Below, one piece after another: positions 8,766 through 18,429 of a stretch of DNA of 64,000 nt. The stretch comes from Acidobacteriota bacterium (lineage in GTDB: Bacteria > Acidobacteriota > Terriglobia > Acidiferrales > UBA7541). The stretch spans positions 560,184 through 624,183 of the forward strand of contig JABCZD010000001.1 in assembly GCA_013289855.1 (NCBI GenBank), in the 5' to 3' direction. The position numbers and the translations under genes are program-made. The notes under the pieces were generated by a model, which did not search any database, was not told where the DNA came from, and worked only from the letters and a program-made list of their open reading frames with translations. The stretch's first letter is position 1; each line of letters begins with the position of its first letter.

Positions 8766-9917
8766 TTATATTTTTGCCGGTGCGTGGACGGCAGACATCA
8801 GCTGCGGGCCAAAATGCAGCACGCGCTCCAACAACTCGAGAGAAATCGTATCGTAAGACCGAGCTTTGCCAATCCCGGGGCTGAGCACAAAGCGCAATTT
8901 ACCCTCGCGGGTCTTCTTATCCGAGCGCATCGCGGAAATCAGCTGCGCCGCGGTGGCCTTTGGCCAGGGCGGCAACGCTCCTAGCCGTCGCGTCAACGAA
9001 ATAATCCGCGCGGCATCGCGCTCCGGAGTGATTCCGGCGGCGTGGCCAAGCAACGCCGCGGCCATCATGCCCCAGGCTATTGCCTCACCATGCTGAAAGA
9101 CGCGGTAATTCGTCACGCTTTCCAGCGCGTGCCCGAAGGTGTGCCCGAAATTTAGGATTTCGCGCAATCCGGATTCGTGTTCGTCGCGACTGACCACGTG
9201 CGCTTTAATTGCCGCGCAGCGCGGAATGATGTACGCCAACGCAGCCTCATCGCGCAGAACAATTTTCTCCATATGAGTTTCAACGTAGGCGAAAAGCTTG
9301 GCGTCGAAAATTACGCCGTATTTGATCACTTCCGCCAGTCCACCGCGAAATTCGCGCTCCGGCAGCGTGCGCAAAGCGCGCGGATCGCTTAGCACCACGC
9401 GCGGCGAATAGAATGCCCCAACAAGGTTCTTCCCTTCCGGCAAATTCACACCGGTTTTCCCGCCGATGGCGCTGTCCACCTGCGCCAGCAAGGTGGTCGG
9501 CACATGAGCCAGCGCGATGCCGCGCAAGTACGTGGCCGCTGCAAATCCCGCTACGTCCCCCACCATGCCGCCCCCCACAGCGAGTAGCAAGGCCTGGCGG
9601 TCAGCACCCGCGCCGCTGAGCGAACGCACGATGTGCTCGACGCTCTTCAGCGTCTTGGCGGATTCCGCGTCGTCGAAGAGATGTACCTTCGTCATGCCAC
9701 GCTTCGCCGCGGCCCCTTTAGTCGCGGCCAAAGAACCGAAGTTCGCGGGAATAAGTTTCCCCACGGCCCGCCAGGCCTTGGGCGAAGACACAACGTGCAC
9801 GCTGGAAAAATCACCCAAGCGCGAAATCTCTCGCGCGGCATCGCGCAAAACCCCGTGCCCGCACACCACTGAGTATTTTCCCGTCGCCGACCTTACCGGA
9901 ATGCGCTTTGTTTTCAT
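8766..9917 (-). CDS. aroB: 3-dehydroquinate synthase
   Basis: 383 residues from the ATG at 9917. A longer frame to 9995 exists but adds a non-conserved stretch. It is a cytoplasmic NAD- and metal-dependent cyclase converting DAHP to 3-dehydroquinate, step 2 of the shikimate pathway. Conserved blocks are VGGGMVGDVAGFAAATYLRG (NAD contact, near residue 104), HVPTTLLAQVDSAIGGKTGVN, GLAEVIKYG, and the metal-binding HGEAIAWGM with LNFGHTFGHALE upstream of it. It forms a two-gene operon with ubiE; aromatic precursors and menaquinone synthesis share chorismate as a branch point. Confidence 0.95.
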   Translation of the reverse strand: MKTKRIPVRSATGKYSVVCGHGVLRDAAREISRLGDFSSVHVVSSPKAWRAVGKLIPANFGSLAATKGAAAKRGMTKVHLFDDAESAKTLKSVEHIVRSLSGAGADRQALLLAVGGGMVGDVAGFAAATYLRGIALAHVPTTLLAQVDSAIGGKTGVNLPEGKNLVGAFYSPRVVLSDPRALRTLPEREFRGGLAEVIKYGVIFDAKLFAYVETHMEKIVLRDEAALAYIIPRCAAIKAHVVSRDEHESGLREILNFGHTFGHALESVTNYRVFQHGEAIAWGMMAAALLGHAAGITPERDAARIISLTRRLGALPPWPKATAAQLISAMRSDKKTREGKLRFVLSPGIGKARSYDTISLELLERVLHFGPQLMSAVHAPAKI

Positions 9918-10042
9918 GTAAAGAACAATGCTGCCAACATTTTGAATGTAACATACGCTCGCAGCCCCTGCATGCGCCCGCGCTTCGATGAACAAGGCAT
10001 TTCCTTCGTGCTACCATCCTTGTTTACCCAAACTGAGCGTTC

Positions 10043-11659
10043 ATGACTCTTTCCCACAAAACTTACTACGCGGACTACGTGGTCGTCGGCTCAGGCGTCG
10101 CTGGCCTGCGCGCGGCCATCGAACTCAGCTCCGCGGGCAATGTGTTGGTCCTCGCCAAGTCGAATCTCAGCGATTCGGCGACCTCTTGGGCGCAAGGCGG
10201 CATCGCCGTGGCGCTCAGCGACGAAGACGAAATCGGCCTGCACGAACAAGACACCATCAAAGCCGGCGACGGTCTGTGCCGCCCGGAGTCAGTGGCCCTG
10301 CTCGTAGAAGAAGGCCCCAAGTACATCACCGAACTAATCGAGTGGGGCACGGAATTCGACCGCGCCGGCACCAAACTTGCCTTTACTCGCGAAGCCGCAC
10401 ATAGCCGCTCGCGCATTCTGCACGCCAATGGCGATTCCACCGGACGCGAAATCAGCCGCGCGCTGCTGGCCCGCGCGCACACCATTCCGCACCTGCACCT
10501 CCGCGCCCATGCCTTCACCACGGAACTAATTGTCGAGTCCGGCCGCGTCGTGGGCCTGCGTTTCATCGACGAGACGGACGACTCAACTCACGAAGTTCGT
10601 GCTCCTGCAGTGCTATTGGCCACTGGTGGCCTCGGCCAGATCTATCGCGAAACCACGAATCCCGACGTGGCCACCGGTGACGGCATGGCCATCGCCTACG
10701 AAGCCGGAGCACTTCTATCGGACATGGAATTCGTTCAGTTTCATCCCACCGCCCTGGCGGTAAAAGGTGCGCCGCGCTTTTTGCTTTCCGAGGCCCTGCG
10801 CGGCGAAGGCGGCATCCTCCGCAACATCGACCTCGAACGATTCATGAAGCGTTACAACGAAGCCCAGGAATTGGCGCCGCGCGACATCGTGGCCCGCGCC
10901 ATCGTCAGCGAAATGTTGCGCACCAAGAGCGATTACGTCTATCTGGACATGACCAAGAAGAACGAGGAATTTCTCAAGCACCGCTTTCCGCTGATCTATT
11001 CCACCTGCGCCAGCTACGGTCTCGATCTCGCTACGGACATGGCCCCCGTCTGCCCCGCCGCGCACTACATGATGGGCGGCGTGAAAACCGATCTGTGGGG
11101 CCGCACGTCGCTGCCAGGTTTGTATTCCGCGGGAGAAACCGCTGCCACCGGAGTGCACGGCGCAAATCGCCTGGCCAGCAATTCCCTGCTCGAAGGCCTG
11201 GTGTTTGGCGCGCGCTCGGGTCAGGCCATGATCAAAGACGCCCCCGTCAGCAAGCGCAGCAAGATGACCCTGCCAGGCAGTCCTGCGCCGAAGCCTGGAG
11301 AAAAAGTTGCTTCGACACCGTTGCCCAAGGCGGAAAAATCATCTCCCAGCGCACTCGCCTTGAAAAACATTCGCGACGTGATGTGGACCAAGGTAGGCAT
11401 TTTGCGCAGCGGAAAGGAACTCGCAGAAGGTCTGCGCAAACTCGCGGCGCTCGAACTACCGAAAACCGCCAAACCTGTGCGCGCCGACCACGAACTCCGC
11501 AACCTGCACGTCTTGGCGACGTTGATCGCCCGCTCAGGCCTAGCCCGCGAAGAAAGCCGCGGCAGCCACTATCGCTCTGATTTCCCGTATCGCGACGACG
11601 AAAAATTCAGCAAACATTCCGCCGCGAAAAAGGGCGAAGAAATTCGCTTCGAGAGTTAG
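10043..11659 (+). CDS. nadB: L-aspartate oxidase
   Basis: 538 residues. FAD enzyme oxidising L-aspartate to iminoaspartate in the first step of de novo NAD synthesis. The N-terminal dinucleotide fold is DYVVVGSGVAGLRAAIE. Further marks are SWAQGGIAVAL, the substrate region FVQFHPTAL, and GLYSAGETAATGVHGANRLASNSLLEGLVFG, characteristic of the NadB and succinate dehydrogenase flavoprotein superfamily. The C-terminal helical domain has the NadB ending (GSHYRSDFPYRDD), which separates it from SdhA. nadA and nadC are not adjacent. A linker of about 40 residues (near 405-440) is Pro/Lys-rich and variable. Confidence 0.95.
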   Translation: MTLSHKTYYADYVVVGSGVAGLRAAIELSSAGNVLVLAKSNLSDSATSWAQGGIAVALSDEDEIGLHEQDTIKAGDGLCRPESVALLVEEGPKYITELIEWGTEFDRAGTKLAFTREAAHSRSRILHANGDSTGREISRALLARAHTIPHLHLRAHAFTTELIVESGRVVGLRFIDETDDSTHEVRAPAVLLATGGLGQIYRETTNPDVATGDGMAIAYEAGALLSDMEFVQFHPTALAVKGAPRFLLSEALRGEGGILRNIDLERFMKRYNEAQELAPRDIVARAIVSEMLRTKSDYVYLDMTKKNEEFLKHRFPLIYSTCASYGLDLATDMAPVCPAAHYMMGGVKTDLWGRTSLPGLYSAGETAATGVHGANRLASNSLLEGLVFGARSGQAMIKDAPVSKRSKMTLPGSPAPKPGEKVASTPLPKAEKSSPSALALKNIRDVMWTKVGILRSGKELAEGLRKLAALELPKTAKPVRADHELRNLHVLATLIARSGLAREESRGSHYRSDFPYRDDEKFSKHSAAKKGEEIRFES

Positions 11660-11662
11660 GTC

Positions 11663-11690
11663 TTTGTAGCGACGCCCTTCAGGGCGTTAT
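11663..11690. repeat. Short palindromic repeat, copy 4 (TTTGTAGCGACGCCC type)
   Basis: Arms ACGCCCT (11672-11678) and AGGGCGT (11681-11687) with the TTTGTAGCG prefix. It lies between the convergent nadB and M28 genes. It is nearly identical to the copy inside ybeY at 58908. Confidence 0.8.
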
Positions 11691-11713
11691 CGATCTGCTG
11701 GGATACGACCTCG

Positions 11714-12772
11714 TCACTTCGCTTGCATTTCCTTGACGGTCTCCAGGAAAACGTGCCCGGTGATCGCCAAGCTCTTCGCGCTGATCTTGTCCAGCGTGTC
11801 CGTCCCGTCTTGATTGTGCCAATAGGGAACGTCGTTGGCGACGTCCAAGTCGATCACATCGATCGAGCTTACTTTCCGCTTCACGAACGGGAAATGATCG
11901 TCGCCGCCGGTCGATCCAGCCTCATTCAAGAAAACGTCCGAGTAACCCAGCCGGTGCGCCACCCGCCAAACCTGATCAACCAGCGCCTGATTTGACGTCG
12001 CGTCGCGCTTGAAGTGCAATTTCTTGCCGCCCACCAAATCCGCCAGCATAAATGCTTTCACTTTGGACAGGTCGCCGCTGGTGGCCAGGCGCGCCACCAT
12101 CTCGCGGCTGCCATACACGCTGTCGTCGTCGGACCAATCTTTCGTGGCCTCTTCCCCGTCAAAAAAAGCAATCCACACATTGTAGCGGCCCGGATGCGGA
12201 CAGAGATTCCGCGCGATTTCCAGCATCACCGCCGTCGAAGACCCCGCATCATCGGCCCCCACAAAATCCGGCAGGATTTTCGTATCGTAGTGCGTGCCCA
12301 GCAAAATAATTCCGGGCTTTTCGCCGGGAATTTTCACCACGATATTTTCCATGGATTTGTGGCCGACCGGCGTGTCCACCTGAAAATCGTCGGTGTCAAA
12401 CTTGCAGCCGTAACTCGTGAGCTCCGTTTTCAGATAGGCCTGCAGCTGCCGAATCGCCGGCGAGTCCGGAGGACGCGGGCCAAAAGCCACTTGCTTGGCG
12501 ACCTGCTGTAGCGCCCGGTGACCGTCGAACCCCCCGGTCTGCTCCGAGGGAGGGGCGTCGTCCAGCGGTTGCGGACCGGGCAGCGCCTGCGCGGCTGTTA
12601 ATGCGTCCGCAGCCGACAGCGATGCGTTTGCGGGCGCTTGCGTCGAAGACGGACTCGGCGCAGAACTCTTTACTGCAGAATCGCTGGTGTCCGCCTGAGA
12701 TTTACAGCCAATCGTCGCGCAGAGCAACAGCACTGCCGCCGCGGCAAACAGCGGCAAGGTCCGACGCGTCAT
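11714..12772 (-). CDS. M28-family peptidase / glutaminyl-peptide cyclotransferase-like lipoprotein
   Basis: 352 residues from the ATG at 12772, which has GGAGA a few bases upstream. The signal peptide ends in LLLCATIGC, a probable though not canonical lipobox, followed by a Ser/Pro/Ala-rich linker to about residue 80. Zinc ligands fit the M28 order: His in LGTHYDTK, bridging Asp in GADDAGSSTAVMLE, the Glu pair in FFDGEEA, and a later His in GDDHFPF. FFDGEEATKDW and the short length favour the glutaminyl cyclase-like branch over true aminopeptidases. It probably acts in the periplasm, anchored to a membrane. The gene is convergent with nadB. Confidence 0.85.
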   Translation of the reverse strand: MTRRTLPLFAAAAVLLLCATIGCKSQADTSDSAVKSSAPSPSSTQAPANASLSAADALTAAQALPGPQPLDDAPPSEQTGGFDGHRALQQVAKQVAFGPRPPDSPAIRQLQAYLKTELTSYGCKFDTDDFQVDTPVGHKSMENIVVKIPGEKPGIILLGTHYDTKILPDFVGADDAGSSTAVMLEIARNLCPHPGRYNVWIAFFDGEEATKDWSDDDSVYGSREMVARLATSGDLSKVKAFMLADLVGGKKLHFKRDATSNQALVDQVWRVAHRLGYSDVFLNEAGSTGGDDHFPFVKRKVSSIDVIDLDVANDVPYWHNQDGTDTLDKISAKSLAITGHVFLETVKEMQAK

Positions 12773-12832
12773 AATTCTCCTCTGTACATAGCCGGTGCAA
12801 ATGCCCGCGCACATGCTGGCATCAACAACCCG

Positions 12833-13720
12833 TCACGCCGCGCCCTGCTCCGCCGCCAGCCGTTTGTTGCGTTTGTTCACCACCACGGCCGAGACACCGA
12901 TACTTATCACATAAAGCGCAACCATCGGCGCCATAAAAATAAGCATGGTGGTAGCATCCGGAGACGGCGTGATAACCGCCGCCACAATCGAAATCACCAG
13001 GATCGCGTAGCGAAAATTCTCCCACAAAAATTTCGGCGTAACGATGCCAAACAGCGACAAAAAGAAAACCAGAATCGGCAACTCAAATACGATCCCGAAC
13101 CCCAGCAGCACCATCAATACCAAATCAAAATAGTCGCTCGTGGTGATCAGCGGCTCAATCGGCCCCACATTGCCCTGAAAGCTGACCAAGAACTTCAACA
13201 TGTACGGCAGCGCCACGTAATAACCGAACGCAATTCCGCCCAAAAACAGAAAAAACGTCGAAGCCACAAAACCGGAAATCGCACTGCGTTCATGCTTGTA
13301 AAGCGCGGGCGCCACAAATAGCCAAATCTGATACAGCACGTACGGCGCGGCGATCACTATTCCCAGGTACACGCCCAGCGTGATGTACAGGTTCAGATAG
13401 CCAGCAGGATGCGTGTAAAAAAGGTGCGGATTCTGTTTCGCGGCCGTCAGCGCATCAATAATCGGTTTGGTGACAAATTTGATTAAATACTTGGAAAGCG
13501 ACACGCCGATCATCGCGCCCGCCGCCAGGGCAATCAGCGAATTGATGATGCGCTTACGCAGCTCCGTTAGGTGCTCGAAAAAGGTCATCGCCCCGCCCGG
13601 CTCCTCGTCCTCGTCCACCACGGCGGCCGGACTCGCGGCGTCCAGCCCCGTTCCGGACGTCGCGACGGAGGGTACGGGCGCGATCGCGGTAATTTCCTCA
13701 GGCGGGTTGCTGGGTGTCAT
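12833..13720 (-). CDS. tatC: Sec-independent protein translocase TatC
   Basis: 295 residues from the ATG at 13720 (a start at 13741 is also possible). Six-span inner-membrane receptor for twin-arginine signal peptides. The hallmark FFEHLTELRKRII is at about residue 47, and IAAPYVLYQIWLFVAPALYKHER and LPYMLKFLVSF are the other conserved loops. The first ~40 residues are an acidic and Pro/Ala-rich extension not typical of TatC. The start overlaps the end of tatB by 23 bases, so the two are translationally linked. Confidence 0.93.
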   Translation of the reverse strand: MTPSNPPEEITAIAPVPSVATSGTGLDAASPAAVVDEDEEPGGAMTFFEHLTELRKRIINSLIALAAGAMIGVSLSKYLIKFVTKPIIDALTAAKQNPHLFYTHPAGYLNLYITLGVYLGIVIAAPYVLYQIWLFVAPALYKHERSAISGFVASTFFLFLGGIAFGYYVALPYMLKFLVSFQGNVGPIEPLITTSDYFDLVLMVLLGFGIVFELPILVFFLSLFGIVTPKFLWENFRYAILVISIVAAVITPSPDATTMLIFMAPMVALYVISIGVSAVVVNKRNKRLAAEQGAA

Positions 13721-14255
13721 GAGCGGGATCGTTGGCAGCAACAGCGGCGGTCGAGGGTTCCTGCGGCGCGGTCATTCTGTTCGGCTTGCCCAGAGCATTC
13801 TCCAGCTCGGCAGTGTGACTGGCACCGTTGCTGCTCGTTCCGGTGACGTTCTCATCCGTACCGCGGGCGACGGCCTCGGCTACCGGTGTAACTACCAACG
13901 CCTCCGTCTCGCGCGTATCATTCGTTGCGCCAGAATCCGTCGCGGCGCCCCCCTCGGCCAACTGGGTATCCGTGCCTGCCGGTGTCCCCAATGTCGCGGG
14001 AGCTGCGGGAGTTTGCTGGGCCGCCGCCGCTGCTGACGCGGCCGCCGCCTCAGCGGCCTTTTTGCGCTCCGCCAACATCGTCTGCCGCTCGATATCCCGC
14101 ATTTCCTGCTCAAAAGCGCTCTTAAAGTCTGTGGACGCCTTGCGAAATTCCGCCATCAACTTGCCCAGCCCCCGGGCCAGCTCCGGCAGCTTGTTCGGCC
14201 CGAAGACCACCAAGACAATGATAAACACCACAATCATGTGCGGAATGCTAAGCAT
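13698..14255 (-). CDS. tatB: Sec-independent protein translocase TatA/TatB family
   Basis: 185 residues. One N-terminal transmembrane helix (about 7-18) is followed by FGPNKLPELARGLGKLMAEF, the hinge and amphipathic helix of TatA/TatB, then a charged helix. From residue 70 on there is a long Ala/Thr/Pro-rich tail without predicted structure. It lies directly before tatC. TatA and TatB are hard to tell apart here; the long tail and tatC linkage favour TatB, but it could be the only TatA-type partner. No second tatA is in the window. Confidence 0.85.
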   Translation of the reverse strand: MLSIPHMIVVFIIVLVVFGPNKLPELARGLGKLMAEFRKASTDFKSAFEQEMRDIERQTMLAERKKAAEAAAASAAAAAQQTPAAPATLGTPAGTDTQLAEGGAATDSGATNDTRETEALVVTPVAEAVARGTDENVTGTSSNGASHTAELENALGKPNRMTAPQEPSTAAVAANDPAHDTQQPA

Positions 14256-14370
14256 GGGATTGAGTAGACGTTTTCGGCACCTATTGCATCATAGAAAGGG
14301 TGCCGAGCCCTGTCAAATTACGGATTCCGGCGTGCTATAATCTCATGATACGTGGTCGCGCGAGGTGCGC

Positions 14371-15990
<1,620 letters not shown>

Positions 15991-16010
15991 TCGTCTTTCG
16001 GCCGAACTCG

Positions 16011-16033
16011 TAGGGGCACGGCATGCCGTGCCC
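16011..16033. repeat. Short palindromic repeat, copy 5
   Basis: The 20-base palindrome at 16014-16033 is identical to that at 6388-6407 and has the same GTAG-type prefix. It lies 20 bases after the S41 protease gene. Confidence 0.75.
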
Positions 16034-16157
16034 GCTCACTCATTCATCTCTTCACGACCATCGAGGTTGCTGCGAAATCGCTGCAATGCATCTTTCCACG
16101 CCCGGATCACGTCCACTCCCATTATCGAAAAAGCAGTTGCCTTTCCTGGATAGCGGT

Positions 16158-16185
16158 GGGAACCCACGCCTCTCGGGCGTGTTTT
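16158..16185 (+). terminator. Hairpin with T run, possible terminator
   Basis: Arms CACGCC (16165-16170) and GGCGTG (16176-16181) are followed by TTTT. It lies in the 217-base gap between the S41 protease gene and the next exported-protein gene. It resembles the other palindromes in the window, so it may belong to the same repeat family. Confidence 0.5.
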
Positions 16186-16207
16186 AGCCCATCAGCGAGG
16201 TGCCCCC

Positions 16208-17077
16208 ATGCGTATTTCATTCACCACTTGCATCCTGGCTGGTTCGCTTTGTCTTGCACTCACCGTCCCGACTCTACACGCCCAATCCACTACCACTACC
16301 TCCGACTTGCCCACGCAGTTTATTTCGATGGTGTCTGGCGGCGCTCGATCCACCCTTTTCCCCATGCTCACAAGCATCAAATCCGCGCCGATCTCCGCGT
16401 CCTTCCAAATAGAGAGTAAGCAAGTTCTTGCCAACGGCTCAACGATTACGGACACCCGCACCGGCAAGATCGCCCGCGACAGCGAGGGCCGCACTTATTT
16501 CGAACTCACCACCGTGCGCAGTCTTGAAGCGAATCCGCCATCCTCGACCACTATAAACATTTCCGATCCGGCTCGTCATACCCAATTCCTACTGATGCCC
16601 GATACGCACGTTGCCAGACGGTTTGATATGACGCCATTGCACACCGGAGAGGCGCTCCAGCGGCGACCGGTCACGCCAGAAACTGGCACGGCCGCTGCAA
16701 GCCCCGCTAGACCGACGGTCGTCAGGTCATCACTTCCGGCCATTCAAAAGGAAAATCTGGGCGTGGAATCGATGGAAGGAATCCCTGTGCAGCATTACCG
16801 CGAAACGCAAACCATCCCCGCCGGCCAAATCGGCAATGACCAGGACTTGGTGATCACCAGCGAATTCTGGTATTCGAGAGAACTGCGCTTGAACTTGAAG
16901 GCCACGCGCAATGACCCGCGTTTCGGCGCAGAAACCTTAACCGTCAGCGATGTGGATCGCGCCGAGCCCCCGGCTTCGCAATTCGAAATCCCCGCGGACT
17001 ACACGGTCACCGACGTTCCGCGCAACACCGGGGTTGTTACCCCGAGCGGCGCAGCCGTTCCAGCGGAAAAACCCTGA
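16208..17077 (+). CDS. Exported protein of unknown function
   Basis: 289 residues. The signal peptide is about residues 1-25, with cleavage after LHAQ. The mature part is predicted beta-rich, with KQVLANGSTITDTRTGKIARD near residue 75, EFWYSRELRLNLKATRNDPR near residue 220, and a Pro-rich end. The strand pattern and the phrases about oxidised or reacted surface strands are reminiscent of periplasmic beta-sandwich proteins common in Acidobacteriota, but I recognise no family with a known job. A GAGG-like ribosome-binding site precedes the ATG. Confidence 0.65.
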   Translation: MRISFTTCILAGSLCLALTVPTLHAQSTTTTSDLPTQFISMVSGGARSTLFPMLTSIKSAPISASFQIESKQVLANGSTITDTRTGKIARDSEGRTYFELTTVRSLEANPPSSTTINISDPARHTQFLLMPDTHVARRFDMTPLHTGEALQRRPVTPETGTAAASPARPTVVRSSLPAIQKENLGVESMEGIPVQHYRETQTIPAGQIGNDQDLVITSEFWYSRELRLNLKATRNDPRFGAETLTVSDVDRAEPPASQFEIPADYTVTDVPRNTGVVTPSGAAVPAEKP

Positions 17078-17240
17078 TCCTTCCGCGAACAGCGCCGCCT
17101 CCCTGCCGGTGCATTTCCGGATTTTCTCGGAGAAATCATCCTCCGTCATCAGTCAAGTACCCGCCATTGACTCATAAAACGTCACACCTTTTGCGGGTAG
17201 ACGAAACCCCGGTATGTTGCATCATAATCTGTTGAGCGCG

Positions 17241-18398
17241 ATGACTATGCGTAGACGCACGACTTGGGTAGTCTTGCTGGGCCTGGGTGTTCTTTCCTGT
17301 GGCTTACCTGGGACTGTTCAAGGCCAACCTCAGCAGTCCCCGGCGGCGCCGGTGACACAAACCAGCCTGCCGGATGCATCCTCAACCGCGGGATCATCCG
17401 CACAGCAGCACTCCGATCAACAATTGCCAGGACGCATCACCGGTACCGTCGTCGATCAGACTGGAGCCGTCGTCGCAGGTGCCCGCGTCAGGCTTACACG
17501 CGATGCGCAATCTCCAACCCAGGAAGTGCTGACCGACGACGGCGGTCAATTCACCTTCTTCAACTTGGCTCCCGGTCCCTTTCAGATCTCCATCGCTTCG
17601 GTCGGCTTCGCCAACCACACCGCCTCGGGAATCCTGCGTTCCGGCGATAGCTACGCGGTACCGCAAATCGCCTTGATCGTTGCGTCCGATACCACCGAGT
17701 TGCGCGTGCTGCTCACGCCAACGGAAATAGCGGAAGACCAGATCAAGGAGCAAGAGAAGCAACGCGTGCTCGGCGTCATTCCCAACTTCTATGTCACCTA
17801 TGTCCCTAATGCGGTTCCGTTGAGCCCCAAGCAAAAGTTCGAGCTGGCCTGGAAATCCACCATCGACCCCGTGGGCTTCGGAATCACCGGCGCCATTGCA
17901 GGAATTCAGCAAGCGCAAAACGACTTCAGCGGCTATGGGCAAGGAGCCGCGGGCTACGCCAGACGCTACGGCGCCGCTTACGGGGACTTGGTTACCGGCA
18001 CCTTCATCGGAAGCGCCATCTTGCCCTCGGTGCTGAAGCAAGATCCGCGCTACTTTTACAAAGGCACCGGTACCACGCGCTCGCGCATCCTCTATGCCCT
18101 CGCCAACGCTGTCATCTGCAAAGGCGACAATGGCCACTGGCAGCCCAATTACTCCAGTATCCTCGGAAGCCTCGCTTCTGGTGGAATCTCGAATCTCTAC
18201 TATCCGTCGGAGAATCGTAATGACGCAGGGTTAACCTTCGAAAACGCGCTGATCGACATCGGCGCCACCGCCGCCACCAATATCCTGCAAGAGTTCGTCA
18301 TCAAACGCTTTACCCCAAGCGTCAGCAGCCGCGAAGCCAACAAATCCGGCAGCACCATTGAAGCCCCTTCGGCGACTCCGCCTCCTCCGAGTCACTGA
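17241..18398 (+). CDS. Exported protein with carboxypeptidase regulatory-like (CarboxypepD_reg) domain
   Basis: 385 residues from ATG 17241; ATG 17214 and ATG 17247 are alternatives. A signal peptide (about 1-28) and a Gln/Ser-rich linker lead to one Ig-like repeat, GRITGTVVDQTGAVVAGARV through LAPGPFQISIASVGF (about 62-130), the domain often found before TonB-dependent barrels. No TonB box or barrel follows. Instead there is a segment of ~200 residues with Gly/Ala-rich helical stretches (GFGITGAIAGIQQAQNDFSG) and IGSAILPSVLKQDPRYFYKG, a motif seen in uncharacterised Acidobacteriota outer-surface proteins. The C-terminus is Pro/Ser-rich. Probably periplasmic or outer-membrane; function unknown. 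Confidence 0.7.
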   Translation: MTMRRRTTWVVLLGLGVLSCGLPGTVQGQPQQSPAAPVTQTSLPDASSTAGSSAQQHSDQQLPGRITGTVVDQTGAVVAGARVRLTRDAQSPTQEVLTDDGGQFTFFNLAPGPFQISIASVGFANHTASGILRSGDSYAVPQIALIVASDTTELRVLLTPTEIAEDQIKEQEKQRVLGVIPNFYVTYVPNAVPLSPKQKFELAWKSTIDPVGFGITGAIAGIQQAQNDFSGYGQGAAGYARRYGAAYGDLVTGTFIGSAILPSVLKQDPRYFYKGTGTTRSRILYALANAVICKGDNGHWQPNYSSILGSLASGGISNLYYPSENRNDAGLTFENALIDIGATAATNILQEFVIKRFTPSVSSREANKSGSTIEAPSATPPPPSH

Positions 18399-18429
18399 CC
18401 TCAGATCATCGCTTCTCTGTCGTAAATAT